From Micromonospora sp. RHAY321 (GTDB taxonomy: Bacteria > Actinomycetota > Actinomycetes > Mycobacteriales > Micromonosporaceae), in contig NZ_JAMHIW010000016.1 of NCBI RefSeq assembly GCF_023896955.1, positions 62,001-126,000 on the forward strand: DNA of 64,000 nt, given 5' to 3'. Position 1 is the first letter of the stretch; each line of letters begins with the position of its first letter. A program made the translations under genes and the position numbers. The notes beneath the pieces are model-generated. The model was not told where the DNA came from, ran no database searches, and was given only the letters and a program-made list of their open reading frames with translations. Below are positions 1-8,691 of the stretch, one piece after another.

Positions 1-65
1 TGGCCTTCCTGGGCGCCCGCGAACGGCTGGCCCCGCGTCCGGTGCATGCCCTGCTGACCGTTTGA
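1..65 (+). CDS. apt: C-terminal end of adenine phosphoribosyltransferase (partial)
   Basis: Only the last 20 codons are present, ending in TGA at 63-65. The visible tail (AFLGARERLAPRPVHALLTV) resembles the C-terminus of actinobacterial Apt, the purine-salvage enzyme that makes AMP from adenine and PRPP. The call leans on context: apt directly precedes relA in many actinobacteria (secD-secF-apt-relA). No catalytic motif lies inside the window, so the name is inferred from a short tail plus synteny. Confidence 0.55.
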   Translation, partial: AFLGARERLAPRPVHALLTV

Positions 66-235
66 GGCCCGACCCGTCGGGCGGAGCGGGCGCCGACCGT
101 CCGGCGGAGCGGCAGGGGACCGTCCGTGCGGGTAGCATTGCCCTTTGCTGACGCCGGCGGTACGCCGTCCGGCGGCGCGAGACCAGGCCGGCCGACGTAC
201 GGCCGGTGTGTTTCCGGCGAGCGGTGAGGAGGCCG

Positions 236-2761
236 GTGTCCCACGATGTCGTCCCTCCGGTGGAGGGCACGGTGCACCCGACAGGCGACGCTGACGGCTC
301 GGTGACCGACCGGAACGGTGACGCGCCGGCCCGGGTGACGGGCGCCGGCAACGGCTCCGGCAGGGCTCCGGCAGAGGGCGCGGTGCTTCCGGCCGCTGCC
401 GTGCCGGCCGCCGCCGAGGCGTCGCCCGGTGCCGACGGTGTCGTGGTCCCGTTCCCGACCGACGCCGGCCTCGACCCCGCACCGAGCGGTGGTTTCGGGC
501 TGTCCAACGCGCCCACCGGCCGGCGGGTGCGGGCACGTCTGGCCCGCTTCAACGCGCCCTGGCAGACCTCGCAGGTCAGCGAGGTGCTGGAGCCGCTCAT
601 CGCGAGCCACCGGGACAACCACCCGAAGGCCGACGTCCGGCTGCTCCAGCGTGCCTTCGACACGGCCGCGCGGTGGCACTCCGGGCAGTACCGCAAGTCC
701 GGCGACCCGTACATCACGCACCCGCTCGCCGTGGCCACCATCCTGGGCAACCTGGGGATGGACACCACCACGCTGGTCGCCGCGCTGCTGCACGACACCA
801 TCGAGGACACCGAGTACACGCTCGACCAGATGCGCGCGGACTTCGGCGGCGAGGTGGCCCTGCTGGTCGACGGCGTCACGAAGCTGGACAAGGTCAAGCT
901 GGGCGACGCGGCCAAGGCCGAGACGATCCGCAAGATGGTCGTGGCCATGGCCAAGGACCCGCGGGTGCTGGTGATCAAGCTGGCCGACCGGCTGCACAAC
1001 ATGCGCACCCTGACCTTCCTGCCCCGGCCCAAGCAGGAGCAGAAGGCCAAGGAGACGCTGGAGATCCTGGCCCCGCTGGCGCACCGGCTGGGTATGAACA
1101 CGATCAAGTGGGAGCTGGAGGATCTGTCCTTCGGCACGCTGTTCCCGAAGCGGTACGAGGAGATCAACCGGCTGATCGGGGAGCACCAGCCGCAGCGTGA
1201 GGCGCTGCTGCGGCAGGTGACCCAGAAGGTGCAGACCGACCTCAAGGCCGCCAAGATCAAGGCGGAGACGACCGGTCGGCCGAAGCACCTCTACTCGATC
1301 TACCAGAAGATGATCGTGCGGGGTCGCGACTTCAACGACATCTACGACCTGGTCGGTGTGCGGATCCTGGTCGACACGGTGCGGGACTGCTACGCGGCGC
1401 TGGGCGTGATCCACGCCAACTGGCAGCCGGTGCCGGGCCGGTTCAAGGACTACATCGCCATGCCCAAGTTCAACATGTACCAGTCGTTGCACACGACGGT
1501 CATCGGGCCCACCGGCAAGCCGGTGGAGATGCAGATCCGCACCTACGCGATGCACCGCACCGCGGAGTTCGGCATCGCCGCGCACTGGAAGTACAAGGAG
1601 CACAAGGGCACCCAGATCGTCGGCCCGCCGGCGCACATCGACGAGATGACCTGGCTGCGGCAGTTGCTGGACTGGCAGCGGGAGGCGGCCGACCCGAGCG
1701 AGTTCCTCGACGCGCTGCGCTTCGACCTGTCCAGCCAGGAGGTGTACGTCTTCACCCCGAAGGGTGACGTCATCCCCCTGCCCACCGGGTCGACGCCGGT
1801 GGACTTCGCGTACGCGGTGCACACCGAGGTCGGGCACAAGTGCATCGGCGCGCGGGTCAACGGCAAGCTGGTGCCACTGGAGTCGACGCTGTCCAACGGC
1901 GACGTGATCGAGATCTTCACGTCGAAGTCCGAGACGGCCGGCCCGACGCAGGACTGGCTGGGCTTCGTCAAGAGCCCCCGGGCGCGTACGAAGATCCGCC
2001 AGTACTTCAACAAGGAACGGCGCGAGGAGGCGATCGAGGCCGGCAAGGACGCGATCGTCAAGGCGATGCGCAAGCAGGGCATGCCGTTGCAGCGGATGCT
2101 CACCTCCGACGCGCTGATGTCGATCGCCCGGGACCTGCACCTGGCCGACGTGGCCTCGCTCTACGCGGCGGTCGGCGACAGCCAGGTCTCCGCGCAGTCG
2201 GTGGTGCAGAAGCTGATGGCCGCGTACGGCGGCGAGGAGGGCGCGGCGGAGGACATCGCCGAGACCGCCGTCGCCACCCGGCCGCCGCGCAGCCGGCAGA
2301 GCAGCAGCGACCCGGGCGTGGTGGTCCGCGGCGTCAGCGACGTCTGGATCAAGCTGGCCCGCTGCTGCACGCCGGTTCCGCCGGATTCGGTCTTCGGGTT
2401 CGTCACCCGCTCCGGCGGGGTGAGCGTGCACCGCGACGACTGCGCCAACGCCGAGGACCTGCGGGCGCAGAGCGAGCGGGTGGTCGAGGTCAGCTGGAAG
2501 CTCACCTCCGCCTCGACGTTCCTGGTCGCCATCCAGGTGGAGGCACTCGACCGGCACAAGCTGCTGGCCGACGTCACCCGGGTGCTCTCCGACGAGCGGG
2601 TCAACATCCTCTCCGCCACCGTCACCACCACCCGCGACCGGGTGGCGGTGAGCCGGTTCAGCTTCGAGATGGCCGACCCGAAGCACCTGGGCCACCTGCT
2701 GGCCACGGTCCGCAAGGTCGACGGTGTCTTCGACGCGTACCGGGTCACCTCCGGGGCCTGA
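236..2761 (+). CDS. relA: Bifunctional (p)ppGpp synthetase/hydrolase RelA/SpoT (Rel)
   Basis: This is the stringent-response enzyme: it makes (p)ppGpp from ATP and GDP/GTP on stalled ribosomes and also hydrolyses it. Reading from GTG 236 gives 841 aa. An Ala/Pro-rich N-terminus is followed by the HD hydrolase domain (HDTIEDT near residue 186), the synthetase domain ([12 protein letters not shown], then [20 protein letters not shown] near residue 400), a TGS domain ([14 protein letters not shown] near 502), a Cys-containing segment ([16 protein letters not shown] near 708) and a C-terminal ACT domain. The RFKD (RxKD) motif in the synthetase is the form found in bifunctional Rel enzymes; monofunctional E. 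coli RelA has ExDD. GTG 236 was chosen over GTG 206 because AGGAGG lies at 227-232, although that spacing is short. The downstream hairpin at 2774-2804 ends the unit. Confidence 0.95.
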   Translation: MSHDVVPPVEGTVHPTGDADGSVTDRNGDAPARVTGAGNGSGRAPAEGAVLPAAAVPAAAEASPGADGVVVPFPTDAGLDPAPSGGFGLSNAPTGRRVRARLARFNAPWQTSQVSEVLEPLIASHRDNHPKADVRLLQRAFDTAARWHSGQYRKSGDPYITHPLAVATILGNLGMDTTTLVAALLHDTIEDTEYTLDQMRADFGGEVALLVDGVTKLDKVKLGDAAKAETIRKMVVAMAKDPRVLVIKLADRLHNMRTLTFLPRPKQEQKAKETLEILAPLAHRLGMNTIKWELEDLSFGTLFPKRYEEINRLIGEHQPQREALLRQVTQKVQTDLKAAKIKAETTGRPKHLYSIYQKMIVRGRDFNDIYDLVGVRILVDTVRDCYAALGVIHANWQPVPGRFKDYIAMPKFNMYQSLHTTVIGPTGKPVEMQIRTYAMHRTAEFGIAAHWKYKEHKGTQIVGPPAHIDEMTWLRQLLDWQREAADPSEFLDALRFDLSSQEVYVFTPKGDVIPLPTGSTPVDFAYAVHTEVGHKCIGARVNGKLVPLESTLSNGDVIEIFTSKSETAGPTQDWLGFVKSPRARTKIRQYFNKERREEAIEAGKDAIVKAMRKQGMPLQRMLTSDALMSIARDLHLADVASLYAAVGDSQVSAQSVVQKLMAAYGGEEGAAEDIAETAVATRPPRSRQSSSDPGVVVRGVSDVWIKLARCCTPVPPDSVFGFVTRSGGVSVHRDDCANAEDLRAQSERVVEVSWKLTSASTFLVAIQVEALDRHKLLADVTRVLSDERVNILSATVTTTRDRVAVSRFSFEMADPKHLGHLLATVRKVDGVFDAYRVTSGA

Positions 2762-2773
2762 CCCCCGACACGA

Positions 2774-2804
2774 AAGCGCCCGCCGGCTCAGCCGGCGGGC
2801 GCTT
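2774..2804. terminator. Bidirectional hairpin terminator between relA and the cyclophilin gene
   Basis: A 14-bp perfect GC-rich stem (AAGCGCCCGCCGGC with its complement) closes a 3-nt loop. It lies 12 nt after the relA stop and just beyond the 3' end of the convergent minus-strand gene. There is no long T-tract, as usual in high-GC actinobacteria. Confidence 0.7.
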
Positions 2805-2822
2805 CGTCGTTCGCTGCGGGTG

Positions 2823-3662
2823 TCAGCCCTGCGGCGGGCTCATCGCGAGGTCCTTGATGATGACCTCCTTCTTCGGGTGGCCACCGCCGGCCTGCTGGGC
2901 GAACGCCCCGTCGTCGCCGGCCTTGGCCACGTCCTTGACGATGTCCAGGCCACCGGTGACGGTGCCCAGCACGGTGTACGCGGGGTCCAGCGGCGAGTCG
3001 CCGTAGACGATGAAGAACTGGCTGCCGGTGCTGCCCGGCTGGCCGGAGTTGGCCATCGCGATGACGCCCTCCGGGTACGGCGGGCGCTTCTCGGTGGGCA
3101 GGTTCTCCTCGGGCAGCTTGTAGCTCGGGCCGCCCATGCCGTCGGTCTGCCGCCAGCCGTTGCCGGTGGCGCTCGGGTCGCCGCACTGCAGCACCTTGAT
3201 GCCCTCGGTCACCAGGCGGTGGCACTTGGTGTTGTCGAAGAAGTTCTTCTCCGCGAGGTAGGTGAAGCTGCCCGCCGTGCACGGCACCAGCGACCGGTCG
3301 ACCTTGGCCGTGATCGGGCCGAGGTTGGTGTCGATCGTCATGGTCTGCACCCCGGTGCCCGACTGCTGGTTGCTCGGGAGCCCCACGTCCTTGATCTGCG
3401 GGCTCCGCTGGTCAGCGGGAAGCTGGTTGAACACGCACTCGGACGCGCCGGGCGCCTGGGCGGCGGTGTCGGTCTTGTCGTCGTCGCCGCCGAGGCTCAT
3501 GGCCAGCCACACGGTGCCGGCGACCACGAGCACCAGCGCGGCGCCCGCGCCGATGATCGCCTGCGTCTGGCGGCGCTTGCGGGCCTTGGCCGCGCGCTCG
3601 GCCATCTCCTTCTCGAGCCGGGCGCGTGCCGCCGCGCGCTGCCGCTCTCTGGTGGACGTCAC
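2823..3662 (-). CDS. Membrane-anchored cyclophilin-type peptidyl-prolyl isomerase (paralogue 1)
   Basis: This predicted proline isomerase has 279 aa. A basic, helical cytoplasmic N-terminus (residues 1-33) is followed by one membrane segment (AIIGAGAALVLVVAGTVWLAM) and an extracytoplasmic cyclophilin domain (roughly 110-272). The visible active-site segment is FFDNTKCHRL, whose Arg matches the catalytic Arg of cyclophilins, and GSTGSQFFIVY matches the conserved GSQFF strand. The usual QGGD motif reads QCGDP. Four cysteines (ECVF, PCTA, KCHR, QCGD) are shared with the neighbouring paralogue and could form disulfides outside the cell. GTG 3662 has AGGAGG 8 nt upstream (complement of 3671-3676), so the longer N-terminus up to 3797 is unlikely. 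The next gene upstream on this strand is a paralogue, apparently a tandem duplication. Confidence 0.9.
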   Translation of the reverse strand: MTSTRERQRAAARARLEKEMAERAAKARKRRQTQAIIGAGAALVLVVAGTVWLAMSLGGDDDKTDTAAQAPGASECVFNQLPADQRSPQIKDVGLPSNQQSGTGVQTMTIDTNLGPITAKVDRSLVPCTAGSFTYLAEKNFFDNTKCHRLVTEGIKVLQCGDPSATGNGWRQTDGMGGPSYKLPEENLPTEKRPPYPEGVIAMANSGQPGSTGSQFFIVYGDSPLDPAYTVLGTVTGGLDIVKDVAKAGDDGAFAQQAGGGHPKKEVIIKDLAMSPPQG

Positions 3663-3720
3663 GCCTGGATCCTCCTGGCTGTCTGCTGCTGGGTGCCGCT
3701 CGGGTGGGTGGGGTGACCGG

Positions 3721-4605
3721 TCAGCCGGCGCTGGGGCTGCTGGCCGGGGCGCCGGAGGCCGACGGCGACGGTGCCGCGGCGGTGACCGGCTCACCAACGG
3801 TGAGGCTCTGGATCACCACGTCGGTCTTGGGCTTGACCTTGGCCCCCGTCCCATTGTCCACGGTCGGCAGGGCACCGATCTTCTCCACCACGTCGAGCCC
3901 GCCGGTCACCCGGCCGATGACCGGGAACTTCGGGTCGGTGGTGGTGAAGTCCTTGAAGAAGATCAGGAACTGGCTGCCGTTGCTGCCCGGCGGGTTGGAG
4001 ATCATGGCCACGGTCCCCTTCGGGTACGTGGGCGGCTGGCCGGGCGCCGGGGTGGCCGACGGCGACGCCGACGGCACGGTCGGCACGTCCTCGTTGTAGA
4101 ACGAGTACGTGGGGCCGCCGAGGCCGGTGCCGCTGGGGTCACCGCAGCGCAGAGCGCCGTCGGCGGTGATCTCGTGGCACTTGGTGTTGTCGTAGAACGA
4201 CCGGCTCGCCAGGTGGGCGATGCTCGCCGCGGCACACGGGGAGTTGGTGAGGCTCAGCTCGGCGGTGATCGGCGCGCCCTGGTTGGTCGTCACGGTCATC
4301 GCCCGGGTGCCGTCGGTGGGCAGACCCTTGGTCTCCGGGGTGCCGACGTCCTTGAGGTTGGTGTTGGCCGTCGCGTCCTGCGGCGTCCAGAGGCAGACGT
4401 CCTCGGCGGCCGTGTTCTGCTTCGGGTCGGAGTCGAACGCCCCGAGTGCCCAGGCCGAGCCGGCCACGATCAGCACGAGGACCAGGGCGGCGCCGACACC
4501 GGCCTGGATCTGCCGACGGCGCCGCGTGGCGGCGGCCCGGCGGGCCAACTGCCGGTCGAGCTTGGCCCGCGCCAGTTTGCGCTGCCGGTCCCTGCTGGAA
4601 GCCAC
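3721..4605 (-). CDS. Membrane-anchored cyclophilin-like protein (paralogue 2, catalytic Arg replaced)
   Basis: The product is 294 aa with the same architecture as the gene just downstream: a basic N-terminus, one membrane segment (QAGVGAALVLVLIVAGSAWALGAF, about residues 34-57), a linker, then a secreted cyclophilin fold. Its active-site strand reads NTKCHEITADG, so the catalytic Arg of cyclophilins, retained in paralogue 1 as KCHR, is Glu here. The QGGD motif reads RCGDP, and GSNGSQFLIFF replaces GSQFF. The four cysteines are conserved. The C-terminus is a Ser/Ala/Pro-rich tail. GTG 4605 follows an AAGGGGAG site. I expect a weak or inactive isomerase, perhaps a chaperone or ligand-binding paralogue; this is inference from the missing residue. 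Confidence 0.85.
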   Translation of the reverse strand: MASSRDRQRKLARAKLDRQLARRAAATRRRRQIQAGVGAALVLVLIVAGSAWALGAFDSDPKQNTAAEDVCLWTPQDATANTNLKDVGTPETKGLPTDGTRAMTVTTNQGAPITAELSLTNSPCAAASIAHLASRSFYDNTKCHEITADGALRCGDPSGTGLGGPTYSFYNEDVPTVPSASPSATPAPGQPPTYPKGTVAMISNPPGSNGSQFLIFFKDFTTTDPKFPVIGRVTGGLDVVEKIGALPTVDNGTGAKVKPKTDVVIQSLTVGEPVTAAAPSPSASGAPASSPSAG

Positions 4606-4870
4606 CCGTGCTCCCCTTCCTCTACCTGGTCGTCGCCGGCGGCCGGGCGTCCCGGCCCGTCAGGCGTCACGTGTGCCGCGCCACACGCCCGCCAGAGTGT
4701 ACGGCTAGCGACTGGGAATGTGGTGTACGAGGTCCACCCCGCCGTCAGCAGCCCTTATCGGGCGATGTCACTGTGCCCGGCGGGGCGGGAGGGACGGACG
4801 CGGCAAACCGGCTCGCCCCGCCGGTTAGGCTGCTGGGCAGGACGACAGCTCGACGGAAAGGACAGCGCCC

Positions 4871-5581
4871 GTGCTCGTGGCCGGCTTCCCCGCGGACGCC
4901 TTCGGCACCAACTGCTATGTGGTGGCCACCGCGCCGGGGGAGCAGTGCGTGGTGGTCGACCCCGGCATCGGGGTGCTCGACCAGCTCGACGCGCTGCTCG
5001 CCGAGCACCGCCTGCACCCGGCCGCCGTGCTGCTCACCCACGGCCACCTCGACCACACCTTCTCGGTGGCGCCGGTCTGCGGTGCCCGCGGCATCACCGC
5101 GTACGTCCACCCCGGTGACCGGGAGATGCTGGCCGACCCGGCCAAGGGCCTCTCGAGCGACCTGACCTCGCTCTTCGGTGGCCGGTTGAGCTACACCGAG
5201 CCGGAGGACGTGGCCGAGCTGACCGACGGCGCCACCCTCACCCTCGCCGGTCTGGAGATCGCCGTCGACCACGCCCCGGGCCATACCGGCGGGTCGGTGC
5301 TGTTCCGGCTGCCCGGCGCCGGCTCCGGCTGGGAGGCCGACGAGCTGTGCCTCTCCGGCGACGTGCTCTTCGCCGGGTCGATCGGCCGCACCGACCTGCC
5401 CGGCGGCAGCATGCCGGCGATGCTCACCAGCCTGCGCGACAAGATCCTTCCGCTGGCCGACGACACGGTCGTGCTGCCCGGCCACGGCCCCAGCACCACC
5501 ATCGGCCGCGAGCGCGCCAGCAACCCGTACCTCATCGAGGTGGCTGGCACGTCGCCGGCCGCTCCCACCCGGGGCCTCTAG
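4871..5581 (+). CDS. Metallo-beta-lactamase-fold hydrolase (glyoxalase II-like)
   Basis: This 236-aa protein covers a full metallo-beta-lactamase fold of the hydroxyacylglutathione-hydrolase-like group. The metal motif THGHLDHT (HxHxDH) lies near residue 55, with further ligands in HAPGHTGGS and SGDVLFAGSIGRTDLPGG and a terminal LPGHGPSTTIGRERASNPY. These enzymes hydrolyse thioesters such as S-lactoyl-glutathione; actinobacteria lack glutathione, so the real substrate is unknown and may be another thiol adduct. GTG 4871 follows a GAAAGGA site. The place between the cyclophilins and hisS is conserved in actinomycetes. It is divergent from the cyclophilin pair. Confidence 0.88.
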   Translation: MLVAGFPADAFGTNCYVVATAPGEQCVVVDPGIGVLDQLDALLAEHRLHPAAVLLTHGHLDHTFSVAPVCGARGITAYVHPGDREMLADPAKGLSSDLTSLFGGRLSYTEPEDVAELTDGATLTLAGLEIAVDHAPGHTGGSVLFRLPGAGSGWEADELCLSGDVLFAGSIGRTDLPGGSMPAMLTSLRDKILPLADDTVVLPGHGPSTTIGRERASNPYLIEVAGTSPAAPTRGL

Positions 5582-5654
5582 ATCTTTGTCCGCGCCGCGC
5601 GCGGACCCCACGACACCACCGCGCCGCGGGCGCGGAATCGCAAGGAGTACGCCG

Positions 5655-6983
5655 ATGAGCAAGCCCACGCCCATCTCCGGCTTCCCGGAGTGGACCCCCG
5701 GCCAGCGGATGATCGAGCAGTTCGTGCTCGACCGGATCCGGGCCACCTTCGAGCTGTACGGCTTCGCCCCACTGGAGACCCGTGCGGTCGAGCCGCTGGA
5801 CCAGTTGCTGCGCAAGGGCGAGACCTCGAAGGAGGTCTACGTGATCCGGCGGCTGCACGCCGACGCTGAGGGCGCGGGCGGCGACGACCAGCTCGGCCTG
5901 CACTTCGACCTCACGGTGCCGTTCGCCCGGTACGTGCTGGAGAACGCCGGCAAGCTGGCCTTCCCGTTCCGCCGCTACCAGATCCAGAAGGTGTGGCGGG
6001 GCGAGCGGCCGCAGGAGGGTCGCTACCGGGAGTTCGTCCAGGCCGACATCGACATCGTCGACCGGGACACCCTGGCCCCGCACCACGAGGCGGAGATGCC
6101 GCTGGTGATCGGGGACGCGCTGCGGGCGCTGCCGATTCCGCCGGTGACGATCCAGGTCAACAACCGCAAGATCTGCGAGGGCTTCTACCGGGGCATCGGA
6201 CTGACCGACCCGGAGGCGGCGCTGCGCGCGGTGGACAAGCTCGACAAGATCGGCCCGGCGAAGGTGGCCGACCTGCTGGCCCAGACCGCTGGCGCGAGCG
6301 AGGCGCAGGCCAAGGCGTGCCTGGCGCTGGCCGAGATCTCCGCGCCGGACGCCTCGTTCGCCGACGCGGTACGCGCGCTCGGCGTCGACGACCCGCTGCT
6401 GACCGAGGGCATCGAGGAGCTGGTCCGGGTGGTCGAGACCGCCGCCGAGCACTCGCCCGGCCTGTGCGTGGCGGACCTGCGCATCGCCCGCGGTCTGGAC
6501 TACTACACCGGCACCGTCTACGAGACCCAGCTGCGCGGCTACGAGCGGTTCGGCTCGATCTGCTCCGGCGGCCGGTACGACAACCTGGCGAGCGCCGGCA
6601 CCACCTCGTACCCCGGGGTGGGCATCTCGATCGGGGTGACCCGGCTGCTCGGCCTGCTCTTCGGCGCGGGTGAGCTGTCGGTCTCCCGCGAGGTGCCGAC
6701 CGCCGTGCTGGTGGCGGTGACCAGCGAGGAGCGGCGTACGGCCAGCAACCGGGTGGCCGAGGCGCTGCGGCGGCGCGGCGTGCCGACCGAGGTGTCGCCG
6801 AGCGCGGCGAAGTTCGGCAAGCAGATCCGCTACGCCGAGCGGCGCGGCATTCCGTACGTCTGGTTCCCGGGTGCCGACGGCGGCCCGGACGAGGTGAAGG
6901 ACATCCGCTCCGGTGAGCAGGTCACGGCGGCCGCGGGGGAGTGGATGCCGCCTCGGGCGGACCTCAAACCGGTGGTCGGCTGA
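5655..6983 (+). CDS. hisS: Histidyl-tRNA synthetase
   Basis: The enzyme charges tRNA-His with histidine (class II, homodimer expected). It is 442 aa, near the family norm. Visible motifs are the N-terminal class II start (ISGFPEWTPGQRMIEQFV), LGLHFDLTVPFARYV, motif 2 (KVWRGERPQEGRYREFVQAD, around residue 112), the histidine-specific ARGLDYYTGTVYE (around 278) and GRYDNL, followed by an anticodon-binding domain (AVLVAVTSEE to the end). ATG 5655 was chosen over the upstream in-frame GTG at 5586 because AAGGAG sits 7 nt before it and the protein then begins as the family does. The preceding hydrolase ends 73 nt upstream. Confidence 0.96.
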   Translation: MSKPTPISGFPEWTPGQRMIEQFVLDRIRATFELYGFAPLETRAVEPLDQLLRKGETSKEVYVIRRLHADAEGAGGDDQLGLHFDLTVPFARYVLENAGKLAFPFRRYQIQKVWRGERPQEGRYREFVQADIDIVDRDTLAPHHEAEMPLVIGDALRALPIPPVTIQVNNRKICEGFYRGIGLTDPEAALRAVDKLDKIGPAKVADLLAQTAGASEAQAKACLALAEISAPDASFADAVRALGVDDPLLTEGIEELVRVVETAAEHSPGLCVADLRIARGLDYYTGTVYETQLRGYERFGSICSGGRYDNLASAGTTSYPGVGISIGVTRLLGLLFGAGELSVSREVPTAVLVAVTSEERRTASNRVAEALRRRGVPTEVSPSAAKFGKQIRYAERRGIPYVWFPGADGGPDEVKDIRSGEQVTAAAGEWMPPRADLKPVVG

Positions 6984-7018
6984 GAGTCCGACTGGCGCGT
7001 ACGGCCGCGGGGACCTAC

Positions 7019-7039
7019 GGTAGCGTAAGTTACGCCACC
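7019..7039. promoter_or_regulatory. Inverted repeat over the desaturase promoter (candidate operator)
   Basis: The sequence ggtagcgtaa-g-ttacgccacc is a near-perfect palindrome: 9 of 10 arm positions pair around a single central base. It covers the likely -10 hexamers (TAGCGT or TAAGTT) and ends just before the AGGGAG ribosome binding site of the desaturase gene. Position and symmetry suggest a repressor site. The regulator is not identified. Confidence 0.45.
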
Positions 7040-7053
7040 GTAGGGAGTTTCTC

Positions 7054-7995
7054 GTGACCGTGAGCACCACAGTGAGTCAGACCGCACTGCTCGTCGAGCT
7101 GGAGCCGGTGGTCGCGCGCAATCTGGACCGCCACCTCTCGCTGGCCAAGGAGTGGTTCCCGCACGAGTACGTGCCGTGGAGCGACGGGCGTACCTTCGAC
7201 GGGCCGCTCGGCGGCGAGGCGTGGTCTCCGACCGACTCCACCATCCCGGACGTGGCGCGTACCGCGCTGATCGTCAACCTGCTGACCGAGGACAACCTGC
7301 CCTCGTACCACCACGAGATCGCCACCCTGTTCGGCCGGGACGGCGCGTGGGGCACCTGGGTGCACCGGTGGACCGCGGAGGAGGGCCGGCACGGCACGGC
7401 GATCCGCGACTACCTGACGGTCAGCAGGGCGGTCGACCCGGTGGCGCTGGAGCGTGCCCGGATGACGCACATGTCCGCCGGCTACGTCAACGTGCACGAC
7501 GACGAGGTCCTGCACTCGCTCGCGTACGTCTCGTTCCAGGAGCTGGCCACCCGGATCTCGCACCGCAACACCGGCAAGGCCACCGGCGACCCGGTCTGCG
7601 AGGCGCTGCTGGCGCGGGTGGCGGCCGACGAGAACCTGCACATGGTCTTCTACCGCAACCTGCTCGCCGGCGCGTTCGAGCTGGCCCCGAGCCAGGCGAT
7701 GCGGGCCGTCGCCGACGTGGTGGCCAACTTCCAGATGCCGGGCAACGGCATCGACGGCTTCGCCCGCAAGTCGGTGGCGATCGCCCTCGCCGGCATCTAC
7801 GACCTGCGCCAGCACCGCGACGAGGTGCTGATGCCGGTGCTGCGCCAGTGGGACGTGTTCAACGTGACCGGCCTGAACGCCGACGGCGAGGCCGCCCGCG
7901 AGCAGTTGGCCGCCCAACTCGACACCCTGGAGCAGGCCGCGTCCCGCTTCGAGGAGAAGCGCGACGCCCGAGCCGCCCGCCTGGCCCAGCGCTGA
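7054..7995 (+). CDS. Acyl-ACP desaturase (soluble di-iron, DesA type)
   Basis: This predicted enzyme introduces a double bond into acyl chains carried by ACP, using a ferritin-like di-iron centre. It is 313 aa and matches the family along its whole length. Iron-ligand motifs are visible: LLTEDNLPSYHHEI, EEGRH (ExxH, about residues 109-113), VSFQELATRISH, and DENLH (about 192-196). GTG 7054 has AGGGAG 6 nt upstream. It appears to be a single-gene unit, with a palindrome over its promoter and a large inverted repeat after its stop. The tail is Arg/Ala-rich and helical. In mycobacteria such desaturases are controlled by dedicated repressors, consistent with but not proving an operator here. Confidence 0.92.
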   Translation: MTVSTTVSQTALLVELEPVVARNLDRHLSLAKEWFPHEYVPWSDGRTFDGPLGGEAWSPTDSTIPDVARTALIVNLLTEDNLPSYHHEIATLFGRDGAWGTWVHRWTAEEGRHGTAIRDYLTVSRAVDPVALERARMTHMSAGYVNVHDDEVLHSLAYVSFQELATRISHRNTGKATGDPVCEALLARVAADENLHMVFYRNLLAGAFELAPSQAMRAVADVVANFQMPGNGIDGFARKSVAIALAGIYDLRQHRDEVLMPVLRQWDVFNVTGLNADGEAAREQLAAQLDTLEQAASRFEEKRDARAARLAQR

Positions 7996-8032
7996 CCCCA
8001 GGCTCCGGCTCCTGGCTCCCGGCTCCTGTCCC

Positions 8033-8100
8033 GCCTCGTTGATCATGAGGTTGGCGGGTTGTTCGATCTTCCGATCGCCCGTCAACCTCATGATCGAGGC
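8033..8100. repeat. Large intergenic inverted repeat (element A)
   Basis: The 13-nt arms GATCATGAGGTTG (8041-8053) and CAACCTCATGATC (8083-8095) pair perfectly. Outer 5-nt arms (gcctc/gaggc) extend the stem past a 3-nt bulge, and the loop holds a smaller hairpin. It separates the desaturase from the convergent thioesterase, so it may serve as a bidirectional terminator. The loop string ATCGCCCGTC also occurs in the loop of element B at 13.3 kb, which suggests a repeat family and not a one-off terminator. Confidence 0.65.
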
Positions 8101-8120
8101 AAACGGGGTCGGGGGTCGGG

Positions 8121-8636
8121 TCAGGGGGTGGGGTTCAGGGGGAAGATCAGGCAGCTGCTCGTTGCGTGTGCGACGAGGCGGGAGCTGGCGTCGGTGAGGC
8201 GGGCCTCGGCCAGGGCGGTGCGGCGGCCGCGCTGGAGCACGGTGCCCTCGCAGCGCAGGATGCCGCTGTCGACGGTGACCGGGCGGAGGAACTTCACGTT
8301 CAGGTCCAGCGAGGTGTAGCCGACGCCCACGGGCAGCGTGGTGTGCACCGCGCAGCCGGCGGCGGTGTCCAGCAGGGTGGAGATGACACCACCGTGGACG
8401 GTGCCGAGGGGGTTGTAGTGGAACTCCTGCGGGACCAGCTCGACGGCGACCCGTCCCTCGTCCGCCTCCATCCGCGCCATGTCGATCAGGTGCATGACCG
8501 GAGGCGCCGCCAGCTCGCCGGCGATCATCGCCCGGATCATGTCGAGGCCACCGCGCCGACCGAGCTGCGCGGCGTTGGTCGCCGGATCCGACCAGGTGAA
8601 GGTACGGGTGCGCGTCGGCTCCTGCGTCTGTGTCAT
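8121..8636 (-). CDS. PaaI-family acyl-CoA thioesterase (hotdog fold)
   Basis: The 171-aa product fits the small hotdog-fold thioesterases of the PaaI/YbgC group. The signature NPLGTVHGGVISTLLDTAAG holds the HGG active-site segment, followed by GVGYTSLDLNVKFLRPV and the C-terminal strands typical of the fold. It is expected to hydrolyse an acyl- or aryl-CoA in the cytoplasm; the substrate cannot be told from sequence. ATG 8636 was preferred to an in-frame ATG at 8672, because the longer form would begin inside the divergent promoter region and add 12 non-conserved residues. It is transcribed away from the HxlR-type regulator, which is a plausible controller. Confidence 0.85.
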   Translation of the reverse strand: MTQTQEPTRTRTFTWSDPATNAAQLGRRGGLDMIRAMIAGELAAPPVMHLIDMARMEADEGRVAVELVPQEFHYNPLGTVHGGVISTLLDTAAGCAVHTTLPVGVGYTSLDLNVKFLRPVTVDSGILRCEGTVLQRGRRTALAEARLTDASSRLVAHATSSCLIFPLNPTP

Positions 8637-8656
8637 GGACGCAGCCTCGCAGCACG

Positions 8657-8685
8657 TTGCTGAGTCTGTCAATGAGACCTAGCCT
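8657..8685 (+). promoter_or_regulatory. Candidate promoter of the HxlR-type gene (leaderless)
   Basis: TTGCTG (8657-8662) and TAGCCT (8680-8685) are 17 nt apart, and the ATG follows six bases after the -10, so the transcript would begin at or next to the start codon. The octamer atgagacc occurs at 8672-8679 and again at 8692-8699, a direct repeat flanking the -10 that could be an operator. Confidence 0.45.
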
Positions 8686-8691
8686 GGGCGG

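Noticed and set aside
3663-3797. A longer N-terminus for the first cyclophilin (up to 3797)
   Set aside because: The extra 45 residues are Pro/Arg/His-rich, cover the end of the neighbouring gene, and the GTG at 3662 has an excellent ribosome binding site.
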